From contig CP092880.1 in NCBI GenBank assembly GCA_030710605.1, positions 5,247,155-5,311,154 of the forward strand: DNA of 64,000 nucleotides. The letters run 5' to 3'. Origin of the DNA: Cordylochernes scorpioides. Its lineage: Eukaryota > Arthropoda > Arachnida > Pseudoscorpiones > Chernetidae. Positions 1-11,878 of this stretch are shown here, piece by piece. Both the position numbers and the translations under genes were made by a program. Every line of letters begins with the position of its first letter. The first letter of the stretch is position 1. The notes beneath the pieces were generated by a model, which saw only the letters and a program-made list of their open reading frames with translations, was not told the origin of the DNA and did no database searches.

Positions 1-832
1 AAATTCAAAATTAAAAGAAACTTTTTACCTGATTTTTATATTTTCTTTTAAAAAAATTTCTGGGTAACTATTGATCACATAAGAATATATTAATACACAT
101 ACGGCGAATTTCAAATAAAATATCCAGAAATGGTGACAAGGCTGCACGACTGTACTAGGAAAAGCAGATAAGAAGAAGGCGCGTGACAGGTGGAGTAAGA
201 AGTCTGTTTACCTGGTCCTCCTCGATTCCAGGAGCAAGTCCTGTCTTGTTTCCCCTTGTTGACGGATGTTTGGATGGTCCTTTATGTATTTTACTTGCTT
301 GTTCCCTATAATGCACGAAAGTAAATAAAAAAGAATTTGACTGAGATCCTTGTCGATACTGCGAGCTAATTTTCCCATCCTTGACACAGCGACGTAACAA
401 TATTGTTCTAAGGATATGTAAATTTCTCAGCAATTCCTATTTTACATATGTTCTCCAATACCTCAATTCAGGTTTAATAAACACACAAGGCTTTATTAAG
501 ACCACCGGTCTTATACAGATTCATCACATGAAGAAATAATAGATGGAGCTCCTATACTCCAGGCAGCACAGAACCCAACAACAGCCTCCAGGTCCGACGC
601 ATGTCCAATAGCCACACGTTCCTTCGTGCATACGTCATGGTTAGCGAATCACTGAACAGACTAGTGTGGAATTAGCCACGTTTTAATCTTCGCTTTCCTC
701 ATCCAAATGGACCACGGTATTCGGCGTTTCAATTAATCTCCTCCGAGACCTTGATCAAACGTCATTGCATTCATCCAGTTATATATTTGTTGACTATCGG
801 ATTGAGACAAGGATAAATCACCCTCAGGTTCA
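1..832. other. AT-rich intergenic DNA, no gene seen
   Basis: Only short open frames occur here and none resembles a known family. I see no tRNA or TIR. The stretch ends where a SINE-like repeat begins at 833. Confidence 0.5.
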
Positions 833-1008
833 GGTTCAAAAACACTTTATTAGGTACCGCTCAACAAGAGCAACCTAGTTTATGATAATTGAAACAGTGA
901 ATAATATATGAAGGTTATTCACATATTAAACAAAATTTTAACGCGGGATTCAATCCCGGTTCATGACTGTCGAGAATCGAGCGTGTTACCCTCTCATTCA
1001 CCGACTTT
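833..1008 (-). repeat. tRNA-derived SINE-like repeat, copy A
   Basis: On the minus strand, 1008 to about 940 contains a B-box-like T-arm (GGGATTGAATCCC) with flanking self-complementary bases, as in a degenerate tRNA head. It is followed by an AT-rich body ending near 833. The same unit recurs at 25528-25702 in the same orientation with high identity, which marks it as a dispersed repeat. The A box is poor, so this is a relic or SINE and not a working tRNA gene. Confidence 0.5.
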
Positions 1009-1700
1009 ATTCCAGCTTTTTCACCAGTTTAATTTACCATACTGCAGTGTAATATGGAATATTACATTTTTCATTTTATACTTGATACTGAAGATGACAC
1101 ACCTCTTTGGTATGGATATTTTAAATTACCTATGGGCATAAGCTTTTTGTGAGAGGGAACAGTTGAAATACATATATTTATAAATATATAATTTTGCGCA
1201 AAAGAAATTTCACCCAAGAATTTAGTTTTACTAAACAAATAGGTCAAATTTACCAAAAAGGTGTTTAAGCTGGGAAGGTGGTAGAAATCTACTTTCAAGC
1301 TAGAATCCAACATAAAGTTGCGGGAAGATGGTAATCATATACCAAAAGAGGCAACTCTCCTTTTAACTATGCATTAAAACAATGCATTTACGTTTTTATC
1401 TTACAGAAAAATATCGACAAATCGTTTATTTTCTTACCTGATTCCAGTCCAATTTTCTCTCTATCTCCCTTTGGTAACATTATCGTAAAGTATTTATTAT
1501 TTTATTTTAACAGAGTATTATTTTTTATGTTTATATTTTGCTACTTTGTAAACTTCCTCATTGCTTATCTTTTGTTTAGCCTTCATAGTTTGTTAAAATA
1601 AATTGTTGTCTCATCCTGAAGTTGGTCTTCCCTAATTTTCAACGTGGCAATATTTTTATAGTATGTTATATAGTTTTCCCTTCCCATGCACTATACAATG
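1009..1700. other. AT-rich non-coding stretch
   Basis: No coding or RNA gene is recognisable. The short frames present have low-complexity composition. Confidence 0.4.
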
Positions 1701-1770
1701 GCCTTAATGCACATTCTATGACTTTCTTGAAGTCTTTAGGACTAGCTATTTTAGGTTGAGGTACAGCATA

Positions 1771-1815
1771 CACCACGCTGATGAGTGCCAACAGGTTGAA
1801 ACATGTATTTGATTG
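1771..1815 (+). ncRNA. hammerhead-ribozyme-like core
   Basis: The sequence shows CTGATGAG at 1778-1785, a short GC stem-loop, then GAAAC at 1798-1802. This is the order of conserved blocks in a hammerhead ribozyme (CUGANGA, stem II, GAAA). Penelope-like retroelements are known to carry hammerhead motifs and PLE relics lie just downstream. Stem II is weak (G-U rich) and stem I was not proven, so activity is uncertain. Confidence 0.4.
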
Positions 1816-2089
1816 AATTTTTCTGACTTTTTAAAGAGATATTTTCTCAGCCAATATTCTGAAATAAAAAAAATCAACAAATGGTTGATATTTATTCCTA
1901 CAGATGACGCAATGCAGCAGAAACTTTCAGGTAGTCTGTAACAGAATGTCCAGAAATTTCCTTTTTTAAAATATCCTTTCTTTGTCTAATTATAGCTGTT
2001 AAGATCTAGCAGGCCACTTTCGAGAGGTGTAAATAAATCCTTGTTTTAAGGAATTGACAAAGGTTATATGAAAATTTTCGATTAAAAAT

Positions 2090-2287
2090 TAATAATTATT
2101 ATATTTGTATATAGATGAAGAATTTTTCCTGATTTGAAATTAAACGAAAAAAACATGGTGAAGGAAGACGAGTTTCTTTTATTCATGCATACGTGCAAGC
2201 TTTCGGGTAAAAACCCTTCAACAGGCGAGCAATGAAGCGCGACTTATAAGGACTATGGTACAAATGGTAGGACAGAATATATATATA
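2090..2287 (-). mobile_element. Penelope-like element tail, split by LTR element
   Basis: This tail matches both arms of the hairpin at 59183-59612: a shared block around the conserved TTTCGGGT and AACCCTTCAACAGG segments (2201-2225), the AAGAAACTCGTC-type end and the 'tatggtacaaatggtagg' stretch. On minus it carries a hammerhead-like core, CTGTTGA, a GGGT/ACCC stem, then GAAA. The matching PLE sequence resumes after the LTR element at about 7540-8742, so the LTR element landed in the AT-rich part of this PLE. Confidence 0.6.
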
Positions 2288-3118
2288 TGTCATAATTTGT
2301 ATATAATTAAATGCAACCCCGACCCACTATGTATGTCCCATGTATGATTTTCAAAGACTTAATAAAGAACAAGGTAACTGGAGGAAAGCAAGTAGCAATA
2401 AGATATAGGAAGTAGACCTAAAGCTGGCACGACTATTCTCGGCACCCCTGTGTCAATATTGCAGGGGCAGAGACCGGACGTCTCTAGTGACCGCCGAAGT
2501 TATATTAGTCAAGATGCACTCAATACTTCCTAACAAAGCAGGATGTATTCGGTGACCAGAAGTTATAAATATTAAACTAACACCCAATATTTCCGGCAAA
2601 GACAGGACGTGTCTAATATCCGTCGAAGTTATAAGCGTCAAGATACCCAATACTTCCTGACGAAATCGGATATACCAGGCAGGCCATCTTTCATCAAGGA
2701 GAGCCGCCGGCCAATTAGGGAGGAACCACTAAGTAGGTCAACCAATAGGAAAACACCATGTGATCATATCTCAACCAATCAGAGAGAAACTGAGTCTTGG
2801 TGTTAAATCGAAAAACAAGAATGGTCAGTTACGCTTTGGCTCCCAAGGAGGTGACATCGGCTCTAGACCTCTCCCCCTCTGCTCATCCCACAGCTAAGTA
2901 CAATCACCGCCATGTGATCAGCTAATTAATCATCAAAAACCGCTCTGGCTTTCTCAAAAGCTTTCTTTCCTCCAACCCGTTGCCTTTATTTTCAAACTCA
3001 ATCACGTGTCCTGATTATTCCTAACTGTATGCTGCAACTTCCACTCAAACGGCTGCGCTTCAACCAAATCTCACCATTCGCATCCAACAATAAGAAACCC
3101 CGCAACGATATTGCCACA
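2288..3118 (+). repeat. 5' LTR of LARD-like element
   Basis: It carries an AATAAA-type signal at about 2360 and several CCAAT-type motifs (about 2710, 2740, 2775). No protein is supported: the short open frames in it appear identically in the other LTR and are incidental. Confidence 0.85.
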
Positions 3119-6100
3119 GAACGGTTAAGTCGACAGGATAAAGATTATGGAACTTAATCAGGATAAAGATTATAGAGCTCAAACAGGATAAAGATTATGG
3201 AACTTAATCAGGATTAAGATTATGGAGCTTAATCAGGATCAAAATGGAAATTAACCCAGACACCAGCAAACCAAAAGGCAATGGCAAACCAAGAGAGAAG
3301 AAACTGGCAACCAGCGGAAAAGAAGCGGACAAGAAGAGAAGCGACCAGGCGCCTTCTAGCGGCCATCATATGGCAGATGACCGTGGCCATCCGACGTGTC
3401 AACGCCCCACAAAGTGAGACGGGATTCCGGAGCGTCATTCCCCGGGGAGGACGACGGACACAACCCCCACCAACCCCAGGCGAGTGTCACCAAGGCCGGA
3501 CACCGACCACCGAGGATTCAACCACCGCCATGCCGTACACAGTCCCCGAAACCAATCCGCGCGATCCGGGACAGCCCCAACGATCCCAAAATGATCTTCC
3601 AGTACCGGACTTCACTTCAATTTCGCGGACGGTGCGAGCAGTCCCGAGCCCCAAGCCAACCACTCCAAACCAAGGCGTCCCAAAGGAGACCTGTTGAACT
3701 GAGGTAGGCACCCACCCTATGCCGTCAAGGAATTGACTTTGAACTTCTATCTAACCTACCTACCCCTTTAACCATATCTAACCTTTATACTCAATGAATG
3801 CACGCACGGGCTAGACCAAACCTGTCCGAAAGGACTTGCACTGCAATCAAATTTGTCACACAGGACAACCCTTACCTGCATTCATTGACCCCACCACCAT
3901 GTTTATCACTCAACCCAATTATCAGTACTATATGCCCTCAAATACAAGCCACAACGGTTTCAACCCTCACCATGCCAAAAAAAAACGTGTCAGTACAGCT
4001 CACACACTTACCACACAAAATCTATGCATGACCATACGACGCCACGCCATAAAAATGTACCTCACAACAATCCCACAAACGTATTTAGCAACAATCACAA
4101 CATTCGCAACAACAATACACCGACAACATCCATCCAAAGGACGGTTTTCACGCTAGCAAACACGCACAACCCGCCCAACAAGCACGACACTCGCGCCAAA
4201 AGACGACAACCACAAACAAACGCATGCACCGTCGTTAGTAACAATCATCTCGTCTACCCAAAACACAAAAAATGTTCACCTTAAAAGGTACCATATACTC
4301 TAACAATAGAAATTTCGATATATGACTTTAATAAATTTGTTGTTCATAGTGAGAACAGGTAAAATTTTGTACAAACAAGGATTTCGCGTGACACCTTTTC
4401 ATTCACAATTTTTTTTTTTCGATTCGTGTCACAGGTCACCCACAAAACTTTTTCACTTCAGGCCACAGACGCCTTTCACCAAGCCTGTGACACGTCTCTC
4501 ACTCAAAGCGTGTTCACGTCGTAAGCCTCATTTTTCACTCAATTCCACCCTAATGCCACTGAATAGCATTTTTTACTAAAGTCACAACGACCATTCGATT
4601 TAATAAATGGATACAACGTCCGGATTTTCAAAATACAAATAATGCCGAAATTATACCAACTTATCTCTTCACAATGTATTGGCAGACCATAACACATGAC
4701 ACAAGACATCGTCAAACAAGTAAAACCCACAAACAAAACAAAATTTCGTACACGAAACATATCATACACACAACGCAACCAATGCCGAAAGTAAAAGATT
4801 CAATTATAAAAAACAATTAGGCCGACAAGAAACGTAGAAGCAAGGCAGATATCTTCCCGCGAAGAAATAAGGACGTCGCTATGACTCCAATTACGCAAAC
4901 AGGGGGTGGATAAGTTTAGACCGGACCTCGCGTCCCCGAGTCCCGCTTCCGGCGTCTCATTACAAAGCCCCGCTCATCCAAATTAGGTCACCGCTCTCCC
5001 CGGCCACAGATTTCTCTATGCCACCGATTTTTTGGATTCCAGTTCGAGTCTACATATCGATTTTTACCACCCAACTCCACATCCACGAAACAACACCTAG
5101 AACTAACTCACACATCGCTTACACAACAGACTTCTAACATTTTTTCACAACACACACACAAAGACAAAAAATTACACATAAAGGTTATATAGATTTCCAT
5201 GTCTCCTGTACACACAGCATAAACGCACTTGAGGACTAGAATCACGTTTGTCACCTAAGTGTCGCTACAGACGAGACAAAAAATTTATAGGGCATAATTG
5301 AGCAAGTAAAACATTTATAGGGCAAAATGGAACAATCAATACATTTAGATCAGGGCATGTAGATACCAAAGGGTTCCAACCAATACACCTTATTTTTCAT
5401 ATCAATCATTTTCATTATTTTCTCGCAATTAAAAATGTAAATATTTAATCAATTTATCAATTTATTCAACTTATTGCCACTTTTAATCATTAATTATCAT
5501 TTTTTTTTCCAATTAGTTTATATTATCATTTTTATTTATCAATTATCATTCTATTTACCACTTAGCTTATATTGCCACAACTCAATTATCAACGAAAACC
5601 CACTGGTTTTCGATTAAACTAAAAACATTAAATCACCCTTTGTTGTTGAAACCTTTTTATTTTTCATTTTTCTTTTTTCAAACACTCAACTTTGATTTCG
5701 CTCAAAAAAACTTTTATTTTATTTTTATTTTTGATTTCTCAAAAGACCTAATAGAATTCCTTCGATTTCATTCCCAATCTCGAATAGAATATGGTTAGGC
5801 ATTTTTCTTTTTTTTCTCACCATTCAACCAAACACACTCAATTTTGATTTCATTCAACTTCTTATTTCATTTTGTTTTGATTTCAAAGCACCTTATGAAA
5901 TTTCCTCGATTCCTTTTTCTCAGAATTCGAGCAAAAAAGTAACTAAGCAGTTGTCTTTGTCACCATGCAACAAAATATTTTTCTTTTTCAACCAAACACA
6001 TTCAATTTTGATTTCATTCAACTATTTTTATATTATTTTTATTTGATTTCAAAAGCCTTAATAGAACTCCCTCGATATCATTTCTTATCTCGAGTAGAAT

Positions 6101-6362
6101 TCGTTTAGGCGCATTTTTTTTGTTTTACCCACTATGTACCATAACCTTCATTGATTTCTTACAATTAAAAAATTTTTTGATTTCTATTAATTATATTCAA
6201 TCTATATCATCAACACCATTCTATTTTACTTTTATATCACAGCAATGCTTGTATATAACCCCTTAATACCCACAACTAATTTTCCCACAAAATTATTTTT
6301 CACTTTACAGAATTCTCTCAGGCTAACCCCTTCTTGAATTCTTCACATGTAGGGGGCGCATC
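3119..6362 (+). other. Non-coding interior of LARD-like element
   Basis: It opens with about four copies of a 26-bp direct repeat (3133-3241, core CAGGATAAAGATTATGG), then a C- and A-rich stretch (3240-5340), then T-rich low-complexity DNA (5400-6300). The longest open frame (3281-3697, 138 residues) is basic and Pro/Thr/Arg-rich, with no zinc knuckle or other gag hallmark. I do not assign it a product. The strand-biased C-rich composition may serve packaging, which is inference. Confidence 0.6.
3133..3241 (+). repeat. 26-bp tandem repeat after 5' LTR
   Basis: About four imperfect copies of CAGGATAAAGATTATGG plus spacer lie close behind the LTR, where the primer-binding site and packaging region would be expected. 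No clear tRNA-complementary primer site was recognised. Confidence 0.6.
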
Positions 6363-7193
6363 TGTCATAATTTGTATATAATTAAATGCAACCCCGACCC
6401 ACTATGTATGTCCCATGTATGATTTTCAAAGACTTAATAAAGAACAAGGTAACTGGAGGAAAGCAAGTAGCAATAAGATATAGGAAGTAGACCTAAAGCT
6501 GGCACGACTATTCTCGGCACCCCTGTGTCAATATTGCAGGGGCAGAGACCGGACGTCTCTAGTGACCGCCGAAGTTATATTAGTCAAGATGCACTCAATA
6601 CTTCCTAACAAAGCAGGATGTATTCGGTGACCAGAAGTTATAAATATTAAACTAACACCCAATATTTCCGGCAAAGACAGGACGTGTCTAATATCCGTCG
6701 AAGTTATAAGCGTCAAGATACCCAATACTTCCTGACGAAATCGGATATACCAGGCAGGCCATCTTTCATCAAGGAGAGCCGCCGGCCAATTAGGGAGGAA
6801 CCACTAAGTAGGTCAACCAATAGGAAAACACCATGTGATCATATCTCAACCAATCAGAGAGAAACTGAGTCTTGGTGTTAAATCGAAAAACAAGAATGGT
6901 CAGTTACGCTTTGGCTCCCAAGGAGGTGACATCGGCTCTAGACCTCTCCCCCTCTGCTCATCCCACAGCTAAGTACAATCACCGCCATGTGATCAGCTAA
7001 TTAATCATCAAAAACCGCTCTGGCTTTCTCAAAAGCTTTCTTTCCTCCAACCCGTTGCCTTTATTTTCAAACTCAATCACGTGTCCTGATTATTCCTAAC
7101 TGTATGCTGCAACTTCCACTCAAACGGCTGCGCTTCAACCAAATCTCACCATTCGCATCCAACAATAAGAAACCCCGCAACGATATTGCCACA
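6363..7193 (+). repeat. 3' LTR of LARD-like element
   Basis: Same length (831 bp) and, as far as I could compare by eye, the same sequence as the 5' LTR. It ends in an (AT)n tract at 7193-7211. Confidence 0.85.
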
Positions 7194-7506
7194 TATATAT
7201 ATATATATATGTCGTAAAAAAAAGATGTATTTTAGGTACGTTACCAATTCATTCATGCAGTCGTGGATTGAAGTGAAATGATAACTTTTATATCCAAAAT
7301 TGTATTTATTTTAATGATTATATTTTAAGAACAAAACAGTTTGCATACATACAATTTAATAATAATATAATCTAAGTATATACAAAAAACATCTAGGGTT
7401 GTACTCCTTTTGTTAAGGATTTTAAAAAATTAACTCTGTGTTAATTCTATGATTATTTAAATTATAATTATATTAATGAATAATAAAAATCATATTTTTA
7501 TTATGT

Positions 7507-7535
7507 CATATATATATATATATATATATATATAG
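7507..7535. repeat. (TA)n microsatellite
   Basis: A simple run of alternating T and A lies between the LTR element and the PLE 3' region. A second (AT)n tract lies at 7193-7211. Confidence 0.9.
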
Positions 7536-7675
7536 AAAGTTTTTAAACTATTTATATATGTTAATATTAATAGAAGACCGATTTTTGAGAAAAGTAAATA
7601 TTAAATCTGCAGTCTGCAGTCTGAAACCACGAGACGGCGCATGATTAGGGCTATTGAAATAAACATGTGGGAGGT

Positions 7676-8742
7676 TTAAATAAAGGACAAGAGAGGATGA
7701 TAAGCTTCTGGAAGTTCTATTTTTCTGTTGATGCTGTTCAGTTTGTGGGATACTATGGATTCTAGAATAAGTCTTTGGTGTAAGATATGTATGTGTCTGT
7801 AATGTATGGTGGGGTTATTGATGTTGAAAGTGTGGCCTGTGCTCTGCATATGTTGATAAATGAGGGATTTGGTATCTTGCCTGGAAATATTACGGGAATG
7901 TTCAGTCATCCTGATGGCAACAGATCTACCTGTCTCACCAACGTAAGTGGCAGGACACTGTTCACATGAGACGGAGTAGACTGCGCCAATAGAACGAAGA
8001 GGGTCAGGAGGAGCTGAGGACTTAGTATGAGAATGACGGAGGGATGAAAGAATATTCGGGGAGTTTTTATATATGGTACGGATGCCATAGGATTTAAGTT
8101 TTCTGGCTATATCTACTGAGGAGGGGGAGTAAGGAAGAAAGCACAATGATCTGTAAGTCATGGAAGGATTGGAGAAGTTGTAGGTGTATAAGTATATTTA
8201 TTAATGAAAGAGAGCGGAAAAGAAGCTGCGGAGAGCTGGGTTATGATACGATTTCTTTCTATTATTTTAAAGATGTCTATGGAACAATGGGTGTATATTC
8301 TCTTTGTAAGGGTTCTGACAATATTGATTTTATGGGAGGTAGGACAGTGAGAATTGTAGTGAGTGTAACAGGGGGGGCATTATTTTTTATGATAAACTGT
8401 AGTGTGAAATGAGGATGGTGTGCGAATAATTAAAATATCAAGGAATGGGATAACATGGTTAGTTTCTGTTTCTAGAGTAAAGGAAATATCCTGATTGTAA
8501 TTATTAAGTGTTAGTAGTATGAAGCTCTCTTGATCCTTTTTGCATATACAGAAGATATCATCTATGTATCTGCGCCAGAACTGAATTTCAGTAGAGAGGG
8601 TATGGGTGATCCATTCATCTATTCTAGTCATGACTATTTTATAATTATTTATGTGTTGAGAAAAATAGAAAATATACGAGCAAAGACGGTCTTCTGCATG
8701 TTTATCGAAGAAATGAGGACAATAAATAAAATCGAAATACAC
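7676..8742 (-). pseudogene. Penelope-like element RT and GIY-YIG endonuclease, broken
   Basis: Two open pieces on the minus strand belong to one PLE polyprotein. The upstream piece (8742-8380) contains the reverse transcriptase catalytic box, with RRYIDDIFC and the paired Asp residues. The downstream piece (8161-7676) carries the GIY-YIG endonuclease linker domain: GAVYSVSC, then TYVGETGR about ten residues later, with the conserved Arg and Glu. PLEs fuse exactly these domains to copy RNA into nicked DNA. Between the pieces, residues such as SHKINIVRTL continue PLE-like similarity but a TAA codon and a frameshift interrupt it. The N-terminal part of the RT is cut off at 8741, where a 120-bp satellite-like element begins. 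It is defective. Confidence 0.8.
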
Positions 8743-8962
8743 TCATGGACAAAACTTAAGGAAGTTGCACCATTTAATATGTATATCGGTATTCAGACAA
8801 TAACTCTGAAAGATATTACAGTGAAATTTATTGAAGATACACGAGATAACCAATATACACTCATGGACAAAACTTAAGGAAGTTGTACCTTTCAGCATGT
8901 ATATCGGGATTCAGACAATAACTCTGAAAGATAGTGGCCTTTATTGAAGACACACGAGATAA
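8741..8962 (+). repeat. 120-bp satellite family, two units, plus
   Basis: Two head-to-tail units begin with the core ACTCATGGACAAAACTTAAG. The same family recurs as longer arrays at 19215-20433 (minus) and 56864-58225 (plus). The array starts exactly where the PLE reading frame is lost, so it looks inserted there. Confidence 0.8.
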
Positions 8963-9599
8963 CAAGTGTGAAAAAAATTGCCTCTGTCTCCTTAAAGAAA
9001 AAGATCGGCGACACTATAAGAACTTTCCACTTCCTTCATTTTTCAAATTACATAGGTAAAATGTTAAAAAAAAAAGGTTTACTTATGTGGTAAACAGAAC
9101 GTGTGTATTTTAACGTAAATTGTGAAATATAAAGGACACTAGGAAAGTTTGGTAATACGCCCCAGCCCGTGCGTCTACGTGGGCCCGAGTTCGAACTTAT
9201 TTAGCCCTGTTTATGTTTGAAATTCTGTCAAAATTTTATTTGCTATTTGTTTGTATTCTTTGAACTGTGTTTACACCAAATTTTTAACGAAATACCTGCT
9301 GGTTGATAATATGCTTAGTATCCACTTCAGTGTTAAGTGAGCAATACTAAGTTGGTTTCTACTCATTTGTGTAATTTGAATGTTTGCAGTGATAGCTTCA
9401 TTAGCTTGTGCTTACCTAAAGCTAAATTAACTTAGCAATAAAGCAAAACTAAGAATTAAATTGTACAAATGACAACAATCAGAAATGTAGGTAGATAGGT
9501 TTTACCACCAAATCTTTAGCCTTAGTAAAGACATTTTCAAATCATTTCAAATTTGATTTTAGAAAGGTGGGAGAAACTTGTATGCTCCGTTTAAAAACT

Positions 9600-10085
9600 T
9601 GCATAAAATTACAATCAACAATTTACTAAATTCACTTCAATATTCCGTTCATCATTACTCTTCATATATCATCCTTTCATACCTCATCCAAAAAGGTTAG
9701 AAATAGTCGTTATTTCACCTTGAAATAAAAATTTGATTTTTCGTCGAAAAGAAACTCATGCGGTGTAACTTCAAGTGTCGTTTTACAATCACAAGCCGCA
9801 ATGTATTATATTGTGTGTATTATAAGTTACTTTATGTATTATTTATGAACGTAAAAATATGTCCAGGGTAGCCTAGTGGACATGGCATCTGTCCGGTGAG
9901 CGGAACACTGTGGGTTCGATTCCCATCCCTAGACACTTTTATTTTTCCGTTCGTCATTACTCTTCATAATTCACCATTCCATACCTCATCCAAAAGAGTT
10001 AGAAATAGTCAATATTTCACCTTGATATTAATTTTGATTTTTCATTTAAAAGAAACTCATGCGGTGTAACTTCAAGTTGTCGTTT
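9600..10085 (+). repeat. SINE with tRNA-Thr-like head and repeated body
   Basis: A body segment beginning near TTCCGTTCATCATTACTCTT occurs twice in direct orientation (about 9645-9775 and 9945-10085) and flanks a tRNA-like head at 9861-9934. The same body forms a palindrome at 11879-12200. This arrangement suggests two SINE copies in tandem, the first lacking its head. Confidence 0.65.
9861..9934 (+). tRNA. tRNA-Thr-like SINE head (not a functional tRNA)
   Basis: It folds as a cloverleaf: acceptor GTCCAGGG against CCCTAGAC with one mismatch, D arm with GCC/GGC, anticodon stem TCTGT/GCGGA with loop CCGGTGA (GGT at the anticodon position), and T arm GTGGG-TTCGATT-CCCAT. The universal T33 is C, and the structure is fused to a SINE body. 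It is therefore more likely a SINE pol III promoter than a translated tRNA. A related copy lies at 54535-54609. Confidence 0.55.
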
Positions 10086-10670
10086 TATTTACTACATTAA
10101 AAACCACATTTTACACACATTTCAATAACCTTTAACCCTTCAATAACAAAATTTTAATTTTTAACCGATATTTTCGATTTTATTTGATATTTTAGCAAGT
10201 ATTTGATTGTCATGAATATTTTGTTTAGTTGTTGAAAAAGATAGAATTGGAGGTTCAGTCGTGAAAATAGGAAATAAATTTACCCATCAAGAGCAGTTTT
10301 TGAATTACTTGAAGCAAATTACACATAAAATTATTTTTCACAGTAATATAGAATTTATAAAAGGAATTCTATTTTCGTGATTAATAAAAAAGGTAGGTTA
10401 ACTCTACATATTTACAACAATATTTAAAAAGTGTTATCTTCTAAATCTATGGTCAAAAAATGTAGAACAGTCAATGAATGAAAATGAAATATATGTTTTT
10501 AAAAAATTAAATAATGTCATTTTAGATTATATAATATTTACAATAATTTTAGGGCGTGTGAAAAGAATAGTCATATGATATTAACAATGAGAAAGAGAGA
10601 AAAAAAAAGAACTGTGTACAAAAGAAAGAAGTGTCTGGCAATATGTACAATCAGCATAATATAAATTATC
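10086..10670. other. AT-rich stretch, nothing recognised
   Basis: Low-complexity A/T sequence with no family-level signal. Confidence 0.4.
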
Positions 10671-10676
10671 AGTTTC

Positions 10677-10880
10677 TTAAAAGATATTTTCTATATAATT
10701 TAAAATATATCTACATAAGGTATTGAATATAAGATATATTTCTTTACTAGGAATAAAAAAACTTGGATCTGTTACTATTAAATTATTGTTGATTCTATTG
10801 TCTTGAAAAACAGGGCAATCTAGTAAAAGATGTATTGAGGTTTGTTCCTCATGTCCATAGAAACAACTCAAGTCTTCCAC
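10677..10880 (-). pseudogene. LINE ORF2 C-terminal fragment
   Basis: A short minus-strand frame has the pattern C-F-Y-G-H-E-E then HLLLDCPVF. This resembles the Cys/His segment that follows the reverse transcriptase domain in many non-LTR retrotransposons (C...E..HLL..C). No upstream RT domain is present, consistent with 5' truncation. The family cannot be named from so little. Confidence 0.5.
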
Positions 10881-11004
10881 TGAATCAAATGAATCTAATT
10901 ACAACTAACAAAGGATATTCGAAAATATTAAGAATTTCTACCTGGCGCAGAATTGAAGACCGAGTTATTTTGTGATATAATTTTGAATGCGGTTTGGCCA
11001 TTGA

Positions 11005-11430
11005 AGAATGTTTGTAAGAAATGACTCCTGTACTGGGAATGATTGTCCACATCGTACTACCATGGTGGAATCGTGAGTTTCAGCGAGGAAATTATGGTAT
11101 ATGAGATGCATCAATGTCAGGACATCCAGCTTTGTCAGTTAATAAAGAAAACATCGCTTCTGCCAAAATATTATTGGAGACTGATCGACATATAACTTAT
11201 CACCAGATAGAGGAGAGTTTATACATTCCTTCAACAGCAATCCATTCCATTCTGTACGACCATCTAAAAGTGAGCAAAATTTGTTCCCTATGGGTTCCCT
11301 ATTCCTTAACTGATGAGCAGATGACTCGACATGTTTCATGGTGCCGAGAGATGTTTAAAAGGTTTGATAATGGATCATCTCGTTTTGTCAATAGCAAGGA
11401 TAATTTGAGCATAGTAAATGAATGTTGTTG
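11005..11430 (+). pseudogene. mariner transposase N-terminal fragment
   Basis: Residues at 11114-11400 read SGHPALSVNKENIASAK, then LLETDRHITYHQIEESL, then LKVSKICSLWVPYSLT and WCREMFKRF. This is the helix-turn-helix and linker region of mariner (SETMAR-like) transposases. The DDD catalytic domain is absent. The upstream segment looks frameshifted. At 11425 it runs into a LINE tail in opposite orientation. Confidence 0.75.
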
Positions 11431-11709
11431 TTGTTGTGTCCAATGAAGAGCTTCAGATGTGTCCATGCATCTCTATCACAGCAATGTCCTCTATCTTGGG
11501 TGTGAAAGCTGCTGTTCTGGGTCTATGTCAATTTTCTGCAAGGCTGCGGTCATTGCTGGACATGAGAATATGTGGGTAGGTGTTAGTTCCACACCAGGAC
11601 AGTTGTTACATGTCCTATAGGTTCTTGAGCCATCTGGATGTATTGTCATTCCTTTATAGTGTTTCGTTCTAAGTCTTGTTATAGTTTTTGGATGTTGGCT
11701 AATCATCAA
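11424..11709 (-). pseudogene. LINE ORF2 C-terminus and 3' tail
   Basis: Minus-strand residues read TITRLRTKHYKGM, then CNNCPGVELTPTHIFSC, the CCHC-like motif after the RT domain in Jockey/R1-type LINEs. KIDIDPEQQ follows. After a frame change near 11510, the strand continues with the same C-terminal codons, stop and GTTGTT-type (rc ACAACA) 3' tail that form the tandem arrays at 17245-17735 and 22965-23165. This locus links those arrays to their parent LINE family. Confidence 0.75.
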
Positions 11710-11878
11710 ATTATTTCCATGTTTCCGGGGCTAATATTTGGACATTATAATCAAACAATAACCTTTTCTTTATATTTACCGCGGGCCTCTTATATATAAT
11801 TGTTCAAAGAAAGGATTAAAATTTTTGAAGTAATTCAAATTCAATAAATTACAATACAATATAATGAGGCTTGTGATT

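Larger units (their letters stand above)
2288..7193 (+). mobile_element. Non-autonomous LTR retrotransposon (LARD-like)
   Basis: Two direct repeats of 831 bp each, 2288-3118 and 6363-7193, begin TGTCATAA and end ATTGCCACA, giving canonical TG...CA ends. They flank 3244 bp of interior. A purine tract with GGGGG (about 6351-6357) precedes the 3' LTR as a polypurine tract. The flanks are an (AT)n tract, so the target duplication cannot be resolved. The interior has no gag, protease, reverse transcriptase or integrase motif in any frame, so the element must be mobilised in trans. The LTRs appear identical, indicating recent insertion. Orientation is inferred from the polypurine tract. Confidence 0.85.

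Noticed and set aside
2453-2806. Small genes in the LTRs
   Set aside because: Present identically in both LTRs, short, and overlapping on opposite strands.
3281-3711. gag gene of the LTR element
   Set aside because: Overlapping frames on both strands are caused by C-rich composition; no zinc knuckle, capsid-like or protease motif.
9861-9934. Functional tRNA-Thr gene
   Set aside because: C33 instead of T33, an acceptor mismatch, and linkage to a repeated SINE body in several places point to a SINE head.
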